A DNA stretch of 64,000 bases, taken from assembly GCF_003664035.1 (NCBI RefSeq), contig NZ_RCCK01000012.1, positions 558,001-622,000 of the forward strand, in the 5' to 3' direction. Source of the stretch: Pedobacter alluvionis (GTDB taxonomy: Bacteria; Bacteroidota; Bacteroidia; Sphingobacteriales; Sphingobacteriaceae). Positions within the stretch are counted from its first letter, which is position 1, and each line of letters begins with the position of its first letter. Under the pieces are notes generated by a model, which had not been told where the DNA came from, made no database searches, and saw only the letters and a list, made by a program, of their open reading frames with translations. The translations under genes and the position numbers were made by a program. Positions 34,115-42,387 of this stretch are shown here, one piece after another.

Positions 34115-35041
34115 ATGAACCCACTATTAAAAAATATGTTAGTGATCATGCTTCTGACGGCATGGACTTTACACCTTCGTGCCCAGGAACATGATACAAT
34201 ACCCAAAAGCGACACACTCGAAACAGAATCAAAGCTAAGAGCCGGAAAGATAGAGCCGTACTGGCTCACCGTAACTTACGATAAGACGACTCATATCATT
34301 TTTCCATCTAAAATCAAATATGTAGATCTGGGCAGTGACAACCTGATCGCAGGTAAAGCGGACGAATCAGAAAATGTGCTGCGCATTAAAGCATCGGTAG
34401 CAGATTTTGATACAGAAACGAATTTCTCAGTCATTACCGAAGATGGTCGCTTTTACTCCTTCGATGTTTTTTACAGCAAATATCCAGCGACCTTAAACTA
34501 TGATGTTGAAAAAATGCTGCAGACAAAAATAAAGGAGAAACTCAATGATGTCCTTTTTGAAGATCTGGGACAAAGCAACCGTCCTACCTTGATTGACGCC
34601 GCTATGAAATCGATATACAATAAAAATAGAAAGATCATACGACATATCGGTTCCTATAGCTTCGGGATCAGTTTCCAGCTTAAATCGATCTACATCTATA
34701 ATGGAAAATACTTTTTTCATACGGAGCTAAAAAACATAACGAGCGTACCCTTTCCCATTGATTTTATGACGTTCAAAATTGCGGACAAGAAAACATCCAG
34801 ACGAACCGCTGTACAGGAAAACGACCTGGTTCCTCTGAGGTTGTATCTACCACTCACAGATGTTAAAGACGGCGGTTCCGAGCGCAATGTGTTTCTCCTG
34901 GACCAGTTTACATTAGCCGATGATAAGATTTTTGTTATTGAAATCTTTGAGCGGAATGGCGGCAGGCATCAAAGGATTGAAGTTGAAAATATGGATCTCA
35001 TCCACGCTAAACCGGTGACGGAGCTGAAGCTCATCTTTTAA
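34115..35041 (+). CDS. traN: Conjugation protein TraN (DUF4138, VirB9-like)
   Basis: 308 residues with a signal peptide (LLKNMLVIMLLTAWTLHLRA then Q). The body fits DUF4138/TraN: PYWLTVTYDKTTHIIFPSKI, YVDLGSDNLIAGKADESENV, LRIKASVADFDTETNFSVIT and a C-terminal KNITSVPFPIDFMTFKIADK. VirB9-like proteins form the outer-membrane core of the channel with VirB10 partners. It lies between traM and traO with 24 and 19 bp gaps. Confidence 0.92.
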   Translation: MNPLLKNMLVIMLLTAWTLHLRAQEHDTIPKSDTLETESKLRAGKIEPYWLTVTYDKTTHIIFPSKIKYVDLGSDNLIAGKADESENVLRIKASVADFDTETNFSVITEDGRFYSFDVFYSKYPATLNYDVEKMLQTKIKEKLNDVLFEDLGQSNRPTLIDAAMKSIYNKNRKIIRHIGSYSFGISFQLKSIYIYNGKYFFHTELKNITSVPFPIDFMTFKIADKKTSRRTAVQENDLVPLRLYLPLTDVKDGGSERNVFLLDQFTLADDKIFVIEIFERNGGRHQRIEVENMDLIHAKPVTELKLIF

Positions 35042-35060
35042 CCCAAAAAGCTAAATAAAA

Positions 35061-35624
35061 ATGAACAGAATTATATTTACCATCGTTTTGCTTACAGTAG
35101 GCAATACGATTTTGTACGGGCAACGCTTAATCCGGGGACAAAAGGGTTTTGAAGTTACTGCCGGTTTTGTTTCAAAGGAGCAATCCATCCATAGCAATTT
35201 TTATATCCAGGCAGGAATGACCATTAATGGAAAGAACGGAAACTATCAGTTATGGTCCGCTGAATATTCACGCAGGACCCATGAATTTGAAGGTTATCCT
35301 ATTCCTGTTGAGACCATTCTTGCTGAGGGTGGATACAGCTTTTCCCTTGTTGGTGACAGAGCTAAGAATATTTCTTTAAACCTTGGCATCAGTGGAGTAG
35401 TCGGCTATGAAATCATCAATAACAGCAAAAACACATTACCCAACGGAGCATTGATAGAGGCTGAAGATGCTTTTGTTTATGGTGCAGGCGGCAGGCTCTC
35501 GCTGGAAACGTACCTGACTGACCATATTGTACTGTTAGTACAAGGCAGAGCAAAAGCAATATGGGGAACCTCGGCAGGTCATTTCAGACCTGCTGCAGGA
35601 ATAGGATTACGGTATCAATTTTAA
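35061..35624 (+). CDS. traO: Conjugation protein TraO
   Basis: 187 residues with a signal peptide (IIFTIVLLTVGNTILYGQ). The mature part has alternating beta-strand patterns and ends in an aromatic residue (GIGLRYQF), typical of outer-membrane beta-barrels: KGFEVTAGFVSKEQSIHSNF, YSFSLVGDRAKNISLNLGIS. Matches TraO in Bacteroidota elements, an outer-membrane part of the transfer apparatus. Confidence 0.88.
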   Translation: MNRIIFTIVLLTVGNTILYGQRLIRGQKGFEVTAGFVSKEQSIHSNFYIQAGMTINGKNGNYQLWSAEYSRRTHEFEGYPIPVETILAEGGYSFSLVGDRAKNISLNLGISGVVGYEIINNSKNTLPNGALIEAEDAFVYGAGGRLSLETYLTDHIVLLVQGRAKAIWGTSAGHFRPAAGIGLRYQF

Positions 35625-35639
35625 TTTAAAGATCAAACA

Positions 35640-36107
35640 ATGAAAAATCTTAGTATAAAAAATCAATTTGTAGAAGGCCGGATGAAGATCGTATTGTCAT
35701 TGGTGACAGTCATGGCATTGCTGTTTACCATTATGTCCTGTAATGATGAACTGGATGTTAAGACTAATTTTCCTTTTGAGGTAGAAGTCATGCCGGTTCC
35801 CAAAAGTATTGCAGTTGGAGAAACCGTCCCGATCAAGTGTACGATTAAAGCAGGGGGTAATTATTCAGGCACCCAGTATTACATGAGATATTTTCCAGTG
35901 GATGGTAAGGGAAGAGTGTTTATAGGGATTGCTGGTAAAGCAGTCACATTGAAGCCCAATGAATCTTATCTGTTACCGGGGAAAGTATTTACAGTCTACT
36001 ACGGATCCGAAGTTAATGCAACCCATACCATTGATCTATGGATTTTCGATAATAATGGAAATGAACAGAAGATGACTTTCCAGTTTAATCCAAAGCAGAA
36101 AAGTTAG
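35640..36107 (+). CDS. traQ: Conjugation lipoprotein TraQ (DUF3872)
   Basis: 155 residues. A signal sequence ends in a lipobox-like FTIMSC, giving a lipoprotein whose mature start is CNDELDVKTNFPFEVEV, characteristic of DUF3872. A beta-sandwich-like body follows (VGETVPIKCTIKAGGNYSGT, then HTIDLWIFDNNGNEQKMTF). It is the last gene of the tra series here; the usual downstream genes (traP-like primase, lysozyme) are not found. A strong terminator follows. Confidence 0.88.
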   Translation: MKNLSIKNQFVEGRMKIVLSLVTVMALLFTIMSCNDELDVKTNFPFEVEVMPVPKSIAVGETVPIKCTIKAGGNYSGTQYYMRYFPVDGKGRVFIGIAGKAVTLKPNESYLLPGKVFTVYYGSEVNATHTIDLWIFDNNGNEQKMTFQFNPKQKS

Positions 36108-36132
36108 AATATTTATTTCCAACACAACATCG

Positions 36133-36169
36133 AAAAGTCGCCTCATTTTTAATTGTGAGGCGGCTTTTT
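36133..36169 (+). terminator. Terminator closing the tra operon
   Basis: AAAAGTCGCCTCA (36133-36145) pairs with TGAGGCGGCTTTT (36156-36168) across a ten-base loop, with one mismatch or wobble, and ends in a T-run. It lies 26 bp past the traQ stop. The remaining space to 36430 is AT-rich and shows no gene. Confidence 0.85.
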
Positions 36170-36430
36170 AATTGTTTTATCCTCTTTGAAAACAATTGCT
36201 TTTTGGACTATTATTAAAATTATAAATGATTAAATATAATGCGACAAGTTCTGTCGCTCGTCAACTATAACTTTGTTACAGCTAATGTTAACATGTAATA
36301 TTAACAAAAATTTAACAACTGTGAATCAGCTGTTTATATAGAAATAATAAAATATCGTCAAAATACCCAGTAACTGAAACGACTATTTAGAATAAATTTA
36401 ATGCTTCAAAATTAACACTCTCTAATATCC

Positions 36431-36574
36431 ATGAAAAAAATATTTATTGCTGTATTAGCGGTATCCTTCCACTTTGAGTCTTCAACTCAAGATTTGATAT
36501 GGCAGAAAGATATCAAATCCTCCACTCAGGATTTTCTCTCACAAGTCACTATTAACTACCATTACAAACCATAA
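36431..36574 (+). pseudogene. N-terminal stub of a secreted protein upstream of the rhs gene
   Basis: A 47-codon frame starting MKKIFIAVLAVSFHFESSTQ (signal-like) continues DLIWQKDIKSSTQDFLSQVT and then stops after INYHYKP. The W-x-K-D-I-x-S-S-T-Q-D-F-L motif resembles the start of the long secreted Bacteroidota proteins that often precede DUF6443/Rhs genes and end in a type IX sorting domain. Here the body of such a protein is missing, so it looks like a deletion remnant. It stops 6 bp before the rhs start and may still act as a leader frame. Identification is from remembered resemblance. Confidence 0.5.
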
Positions 36575-36580
36575 AATACT

Positions 36581-39500
36581 ATGAAAAATATATTTATCCT
36601 TCTCTTGTTGTTTTTGGCAGGCCTATGCAATGCACAGCTAACAAATACCGAGAACTACATACAATCTACAACCTGTCTTGATGCAGACTGCATCAAAAAA
36701 TCCGTAACGGTCGAATATTTCGATGGCTTAGGAAGATCAAAACAAATAGTTGAAGTTAAGGCTTCACCTGCAGGAAAAGACGTTGTCACCCATTTGGAAT
36801 ATGATGGCTTCGGAAGACAGGTAAAAGAATTCTTACCTGTACCACAGTCAGCTACCCAAAACGGAGCAATTATCCCCAATCCCTTAGCCAATGCAACTAA
36901 TCCAAACATTTACGGAAGTGAAAGGATCTATGCTGAAAAGAGGCTGGAAAACTCACCTTTAGACCGACTACAGGAGCAAAAAAAGGTGGGTAACGATTGG
37001 GCGAATAAACCAATTAAATATGAATACTCTGCAAACTCAACAGGCGAAATAAGAAAGTATGTTACCACAACCACGTTCGTTGATGGTGTGATGCATTCAA
37101 CTGTTAAAGTTGCTAATGACACAGGTTCTACCAACGGTTTTTATAAAGAAAACATGATTTATAAAAACACGGCCAAGGATGAAGACGGAAATACAACCAT
37201 CGAGTTTTTAAATGGAGATGATCAGGTTTTATTGTCGCGAAAGATTTTAAGCTCTACGGAAAATGCTGATACGTACTATGTATATAATGAATATAATCTT
37301 TTAGCATTTATTATACCGCCCAAAGCTTCTGAAGCTATTAAAAGTCTTGTAGCAGGAACGTCTATTCCCGATGATGTTTTAAATAACTTCTGTTATCAAT
37401 ACAGACCGGATGGCGACGGACGTGTTGCAGAAAAGAAAATACCGAATAAAGGTTGGGAGTATTTTGTGTACGATAAGATGGACAGATTGGTTTTAACGCA
37501 GGACGCAGTACTGAGAACCGCCAACAACAATTTTACACAAAGAGGCTGGATATTCAACAAGTATGATCGTTTCGGCAGACTACTTTACACAGGTTTTTTC
37601 GGCAGTAGTGATTCGAGATCGACCATTCAAACCGCAGTAAATAGTATGCCTGGCAATGCAGGAAACTATGAAGCACGCACAACCACCCCGTTTAATTTGA
37701 ACGGTATGGATGTATTTTATACAAAGGATGCTTTCCCTACGAGCAGCATGACGCTATTAAGTGTTAACTATTACGATGTATATCCAGCGTATAGCTTTAA
37801 CCCTCCTTTTCCTACACAAGTATACGGGCAGGCAATACTAACCGATATTCCTAACAATCCTGCGACCCTTTATCACAGTACCAAAGGGCTCCATGTTCTT
37901 ACCTTATTAAAGAATATTGAAAACAATGGCTGGACTAAGAATTATAATTATTACGATAAAAAAGGCAGGATTGCCAGTACTCATTCCATCAATCATTTAG
38001 GTGGGTATACGAAAAAAGAAAATGATCTTGATTTTACCGGAATTATTCAGCATTCGAAAACCTATCACAAAAGATTAAATGCTGAAAATGAAAGAATCGT
38101 TACTGAAACTTTTGAATATGATGACCAGAACAGGTTGCTGGTACACAAACATCAGGTTGACAATAACTCCGTTGAAATATTGGCTCAAAACGACTATAAT
38201 GAACTGTCACAAATTAAAAATAAAAAGATTGGGGGGACTGCTTCAGCAACTCCCATCCAGAGTATCGATTATAAATATAATATTCAGGGATGGCTCACAA
38301 AGGTTAATAATCCACAGAGTTTAGGAGGTAAATTATTCGCTTATGAGGTAAAATTTACAAATCCAATTAATACTTCCCTGGCACCTGCATATTACAATGG
38401 CAATATTGCGGAAATTGACTGGATTTCTTCTACCAGTAGTTTAAAACGTTATTCTTATCAGTATGATGCAATAGGAAGGCTTAAGAGCGGTATTTATTCT
38501 GAACCCAATGCTTCAATCCCTGAAAACAACTACTATAATGAGATTTTATCTTATGATCTGAACGGTAACGTAACAACACTTAAAAGAACCCGGTTTTTGG
38601 AAAACCATGGTGCCCAACAAATCGATGATTTAACCTACACTTATACAGGAAACAGGCTCAACACGGTTATTGATAGCTCAGGAAATTATATGGGGTATCC
38701 TGACAGTTCGGGAAATCCTATTACCTATGATGAGAATGCCAATATGAAAAGTCATGTTGACAAGAGCATTTTACAGCTGAATTATAATTTTCTCAATCTT
38801 CCCAACTACATTAAATTTAATGAATATGTAGTGCGAAACGATCCTTTTGGATCGGGGTTGGGTACCAAATACAAAAACACAACCTATCTGTATCGTGCCG
38901 ATGGTATTAAAGTTAAAAAAGTTCATGAATATTTTTCAGGTCGTGCTCAATCGGATGCTTCAATAGCAACGGATTATCTGGATGGCTTTCAATACACAGC
39001 TGAAGGAACGGGTCATGTATTTACGAATTTACAGTTTGTTCCTACTTCTGAGGGGTATTATGATTTCATTCAAAATAAGTATTTTTACCAATACAAAGAC
39101 CAGGTAGGAAATGTAAGGCTGACCTATTATAAAGATGCTTTAGGGAATGCGGCTGTTGACAGATCAACAGATTTTTACCCATTCGGGTTAGAGTTTGCGG
39201 GAGAACTGAACACAAACAATTCTTTATCTCCAAAATATTTGTACGCCTTCCAGGGGCAGGAGAAGCAACAGGAAACAGGATGGCATTCTTTCAAATGGAG
39301 AAATTACGATCCTTCCTTTGTTAGGTTCTTTAATATAGATCCTTTGGCTGAAACGTATGCTTATCAGTCGCCGTTTAACTTCTCTGAAAATGCAGTGGTG
39401 GCGCACAGGGAATTGGAAGGATTGGAAAAATCTTACACTTTTTATACTCCTTTTGGAAACATTATCTTTACAAGCGGTGCGGCAGGAGCAACCTCTTCTT

Positions 39501-39991
39501 CAGGACCGGGACTTTATGAAACAGCTAAGCGTAATGCTACCAATAATTGGAACGGGATAGTTAGACATGCCGGTTATAATTACAACATTCTTAAAGCAGG
39601 AGGTACTTTAGCTATTGTACAAGGAATGCGTGTCTTGAATAGTGAGGGAGATGATGGTAAGGCAGAAAGCGGGAAAGAAAAGAGTGAAGGTAAAAAAGCG
39701 CCTAACCCTCACGGGGCAAAGGGAAAACCTGATCATCAAGCGAAAGTTAAGGAATTAGAAGAAAAAGCGAAAGCAGAAAATCCAGGTAAAGATGTAGTAA
39801 CTGAGAAAAAAATTAAAAAATCAGGCTCTAACAGAAGACCCGATGTGCAAGTAGTAGATCCACAAACTCAAGAAACAGAGAAAGTTTATGAGGCAGAGAG
39901 AAAACCAAATAGTACAAGAAATAAAAAGCGTGAAGAAGAATACAAAAATTTAAATATTCCTAATGAAACACACCCTGTTGGAAATCAATAA
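36581..39991 (+). CDS. DUF6443/Rhs-repeat polymorphic toxin with nuclease-like C-terminus
   Basis: 1136 residues with a signal peptide (KNIFILLLLFLAGLCNAQ). N-terminal DUF6443-type region (about 30-250, with VTVEYFDGLGRSKQIVEV and THLEYDGFGRQVKEFLPV). Rhs/YD-type repeats follow up to about 860 (for example YDKMDRLVLTQDAV, YQYDAIGRLKSGIY). The core ends with the Rhs signature DFYPFGLEF, then FQGQEKQQETGWHSFKWRNY and DPLAETYAYQSPFNFSENAV. After residue about 1040 the C-terminal domain changes: NPHGAKGKPDHQAKVKEL, then RRPDVQVVDPQTQE and KVYEAERK. The P-D ... E-R-K arrangement resembles a PD-(D/E)xK nuclease. Two probable immunity genes follow. Export route (type IX or other) is not evident. Confidence 0.85.
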   Translation: MKNIFILLLLFLAGLCNAQLTNTENYIQSTTCLDADCIKKSVTVEYFDGLGRSKQIVEVKASPAGKDVVTHLEYDGFGRQVKEFLPVPQSATQNGAIIPNPLANATNPNIYGSERIYAEKRLENSPLDRLQEQKKVGNDWANKPIKYEYSANSTGEIRKYVTTTTFVDGVMHSTVKVANDTGSTNGFYKENMIYKNTAKDEDGNTTIEFLNGDDQVLLSRKILSSTENADTYYVYNEYNLLAFIIPPKASEAIKSLVAGTSIPDDVLNNFCYQYRPDGDGRVAEKKIPNKGWEYFVYDKMDRLVLTQDAVLRTANNNFTQRGWIFNKYDRFGRLLYTGFFGSSDSRSTIQTAVNSMPGNAGNYEARTTTPFNLNGMDVFYTKDAFPTSSMTLLSVNYYDVYPAYSFNPPFPTQVYGQAILTDIPNNPATLYHSTKGLHVLTLLKNIENNGWTKNYNYYDKKGRIASTHSINHLGGYTKKENDLDFTGIIQHSKTYHKRLNAENERIVTETFEYDDQNRLLVHKHQVDNNSVEILAQNDYNELSQIKNKKIGGTASATPIQSIDYKYNIQGWLTKVNNPQSLGGKLFAYEVKFTNPINTSLAPAYYNGNIAEIDWISSTSSLKRYSYQYDAIGRLKSGIYSEPNASIPENNYYNEILSYDLNGNVTTLKRTRFLENHGAQQIDDLTYTYTGNRLNTVIDSSGNYMGYPDSSGNPITYDENANMKSHVDKSILQLNYNFLNLPNYIKFNEYVVRNDPFGSGLGTKYKNTTYLYRADGIKVKKVHEYFSGRAQSDASIATDYLDGFQYTAEGTGHVFTNLQFVPTSEGYYDFIQNKYFYQYKDQVGNVRLTYYKDALGNAAVDRSTDFYPFGLEFAGELNTNNSLSPKYLYAFQGQEKQQETGWHSFKWRNYDPSFVRFFNIDPLAETYAYQSPFNFSENAVVAHRELEGLEKSYTFYTPFGNIIFTSGAAGATSSSGPGLYETAKRNATNNWNGIVRHAGYNYNILKAGGTLAIVQGMRVLNSEGDDGKAESGKEKSEGKKAPNPHGAKGKPDHQAKVKELEEKAKAENPGKDVVTEKKIKKSGSNRRPDVQVVDPQTQETEKVYEAERKPNSTRNKKREEEYKNLNIPNETHPVGNQ

Positions 39992-40029
39992 TAAGATATA
40001 ATAACAATAAATTTTATAGCACACTCATT

Positions 40030-40452
40030 ATGAATTATAGTCAATTTACTTCTAATCAAGGTTGGATCAATTTTCAATATCCTTCTAACTTAATTAGTAC
40101 GGAGGAAGATGAAGGTACCTATTTATTTTACACTGAGCAAACCGGTAGTTTTAGAATTACTCCTTTACTATTAGAAGGAAAAGGTGATTTTGATGCAGAT
40201 GCTTATTTAAAAAAAATGGCTGGTGAAAATGAAGCTGAAATTTTAAAAAATCAATTTAATAACTATGTTTATTATATCTCTTACTCCAAAGATGAGGCAG
40301 AGAATTTAACTATCTACAATTGGATTTTTGCTGTCGAAAATAAGATAGTTTATTGTAGTTATACAATTGATACTGAATCCACCAACGAGCCTGAAATAGA
40401 TGCAGAAAGAAAAGAAATCTTTAAAATAATCGAAAATCTAAACATTACTTAA
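40030..40452 (+). CDS. Probable immunity protein, DUF3805-like
   Basis: 140 residues, soluble. FTSNQGWINFQYPSNLISTE, then TYLFYTEQTGSFRITPLLLE fits the DUF3805-type pattern (aromatic beta-strands around a W-x-x-F-x-x-P and G-x-F-R-I-T motif) found beside polymorphic toxins in Bacteroidota. It starts 38 bp after the rhs gene and ends 3 bp before the next gene, so the three form one transcript. The acidic character (many Asp/Glu) suits binding to a basic nuclease. Protection against the Rhs C-terminus is inferred from position. Confidence 0.65.
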   Translation: MNYSQFTSNQGWINFQYPSNLISTEEDEGTYLFYTEQTGSFRITPLLLEGKGDFDADAYLKKMAGENEAEILKNQFNNYVYYISYSKDEAENLTIYNWIFAVENKIVYCSYTIDTESTNEPEIDAERKEIFKIIENLNIT

Positions 40453-40455
40453 TTT

Positions 40456-41301
40456 ATGGATATAGATGGATTTAATTTTTCGAAAGATGGAAAAACCTTA
40501 GCTATAAGAGGTGGGGATAATTTGCAAAATGAAATAGAATATATAAAAGTAACTAAAATCAAATCGGTTTCTATTAATTCAGTTTCTATTAAAGATTTAA
40601 ATTTTTTAAATGAGATTGACTTCATTGAAGAAATCTATCTGAATAAATTTGATATTGACTATTTAGGGTTGTATGAGCTAAAAAATTTAAAAAAGATTAC
40701 AATTAATATTCATAATCCAAAACCTAAACCGAACATTGATTATACTCAGTTTAAAAAATTAGAATACTTATCAGTAGACTGGTATAATGATGGAATAGAT
40801 TTGTCAGAAAATACACATTTAAAAAGGTTAATAATTTGGAAATTCAAACCAAAAACAAAATCGTTCTCTTATATAAAACTACCAGCATCACTCGAAAGTT
40901 TCGAAATTACAGAATCCAATATTCAAAATTTTGATGGTTTAATACTTCCAAACTTAAAAAGCTTTGAGGGGCATTATTGCAGCAAATTAACTTCTTTAGA
41001 TGGGTTAAAGAAAAGTTCAGATAATTTGCAATCTTTCATATTAGGTTCTTGCGGTAACCTTACCAACTATGATGATTTAAAATATTGCAAAAATTTGGAG
41101 AAAATCATTTTAACCAGATGTGGAGATATGCAATCATTATCATGGCTTAAGTCCCTAAAAAAAGTGAAGCACTTTACTTTTTTATATACAAAGGTGATTG
41201 ATGGTGATGTAAGCCTTTGTTCGGAAATTAAATATGTTGCATTTACCAATAGCAGGCATTATGATCACAAAATGGAGGAGTTTAATGATAAATATAAATA
41301 A
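40456..41301 (+). CDS. Leucine-rich-repeat-like protein, second possible immunity gene
   Basis: 281 residues without a signal peptide. Irregular repeats of about 20-24 residues with L-x-x-L-x-I/L spacing: LYELKNLKKITINIH, FKKLEYLSVDWYND, LPASLESFEITESNIQNFDG, LPNLKSFEGHYCSKLTSLDG, CKNLEKIILTRCGDM. Such LRR proteins appear as cytosolic immunity or binding proteins in toxin loci. It begins 3 bp after the DUF3805-like gene. It is AT-rich relative to the ICE genes, as is its neighbour. Its target is not known. Confidence 0.65.
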   Translation: MDIDGFNFSKDGKTLAIRGGDNLQNEIEYIKVTKIKSVSINSVSIKDLNFLNEIDFIEEIYLNKFDIDYLGLYELKNLKKITINIHNPKPKPNIDYTQFKKLEYLSVDWYNDGIDLSENTHLKRLIIWKFKPKTKSFSYIKLPASLESFEITESNIQNFDGLILPNLKSFEGHYCSKLTSLDGLKKSSDNLQSFILGSCGNLTNYDDLKYCKNLEKIILTRCGDMQSLSWLKSLKKVKHFTFLYTKVIDGDVSLCSEIKYVAFTNSRHYDHKMEEFNDKYK

Positions 41302-41458
41302 TTAAAATTTCATCATCAGCTACCTGGACGCATACATAAGATAGTAGATTCCGGCAACACCTTCGGATATAACTACGTATTTATATAATTTGATTTACAA
41401 AATAAATATACTATATTAGTCCTTTTAGGTCTCCGCAAACTTAAAGGTCGCTCCTATT

Positions 41459-42232
41459 ATGAATATCTTCTTACTTTCAATCATCGAGAGAAGGATTGGA
41501 AGAGTAATGGCCAGGCTCTCCCAACTTCAACATTCTCTTTACTTTTTAAATGCCGGTCATAACGAAATTCTCTTAAATCAGACTAAGACGGTAATAGATA
41601 CCTATTTCCATTTTTTTCGCAGTGTCAAGATATTACAAGGTGATTATCATTACGATGGCACAACGATTATAAAAACGCTTGTAATTACCGATCATAGCCT
41701 GGATCAGGCAGAAGGAATTGACAAAAAGCTTTTAGGGCTTATAAGATTGCAAGATACTACAACGATCATTCCGGTGAATATTAATATTAGTAGCAATGCT
41801 AAGATTTCTCAGTATCTGGGAACAGGAATAATAAACATCATGGAGAAATCAGGCAGATTTTATCTGCAGGAACTTTCCATTCCCTGCTGTTCGTTTTCTC
41901 AAAGCGAGCATGATCTCGGATATCTGGAAGATGCATTGAATAGTGAGAGTGTTTCAAAAATAAATTCACTTCGGGAGCTGGCGGCAGCGTATGGTAAAAA
42001 TTACAATCATTTTCAAAGAGACTGCAAAGAATATTTTGGAGACACCTTTCATCAGTTTCAAAATAAGTTGAGAATGATGGATGTATTGGAAGATATTATG
42101 TTCACCCCGTTTAGCTTTAAAGAGATCGCCTACAGACATAATTTTGCGGGCTACAACAGTATGTACACACTTTTCCATAAAAAGTACCATTTTCCATTAG
42201 ATTCAATTCCCCGATTCAAGACAGAAAGCTAG
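41459..42232 (+). CDS. AraC-type HTH protein with unrecognised N-terminal domain
   Basis: 257 residues (or 241 from the ATG at 41507, MARLSQLQHSL). The C-terminal about 90 residues have an AraC layout: INSLRELAAAYGKNYNHFQR (first HTH), FGDTFHQFQNKLRMMDVLED, and FSFKEIAYRHNFAGYNSMYT (second HTH) with LFHKKYHFPLDSIPRF. The N-terminal half (TYFHFFRSVKILQGDYHYDG and so on) is not recognised. It stands just upstream of the MauE fusion and DUF6520 genes on the same strand and is the likely regulator of that set, perhaps through the 16-bp repeats that follow it. Confidence 0.75.
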   Translation: MNIFLLSIIERRIGRVMARLSQLQHSLYFLNAGHNEILLNQTKTVIDTYFHFFRSVKILQGDYHYDGTTIIKTLVITDHSLDQAEGIDKKLLGLIRLQDTTTIIPVNINISSNAKISQYLGTGIINIMEKSGRFYLQELSIPCCSFSQSEHDLGYLEDALNSESVSKINSLRELAAAYGKNYNHFQRDCKEYFGDTFHQFQNKLRMMDVLEDIMFTPFSFKEIAYRHNFAGYNSMYTLFHKKYHFPLDSIPRFKTES

Positions 42233-42255
42233 TTTTGAACTAGGTATTTATCAGA

Positions 42256-42334
42256 TTGGTACTATTTTCAATGTTTGGGGTATTTTTATCAATAAAATCG
42301 ATACTTTCTACAGTGTTTTTGGTACTATTTTCAA
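42256..42334. repeat. Two identical 16-mers, 63 bp apart, upstream of the MauE fusion
   Basis: TTGGTACTATTTTCAA occurs at 42256-42271 and again at 42319-42334. The 63-bp period is six helical turns. The copies lie between the AraC-type gene and the MauE fusion start at 42388, the place for operator sites of that regulator. Being exact 16-mers in 150 bp of AT-rich DNA, they are unlikely to be chance. Confidence 0.6.
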
Positions 42335-42387
42335 CTTTTTAAATCTTTTAAATCAGGAGCTTTACTTCACTAACCGAATAAGTTCCG

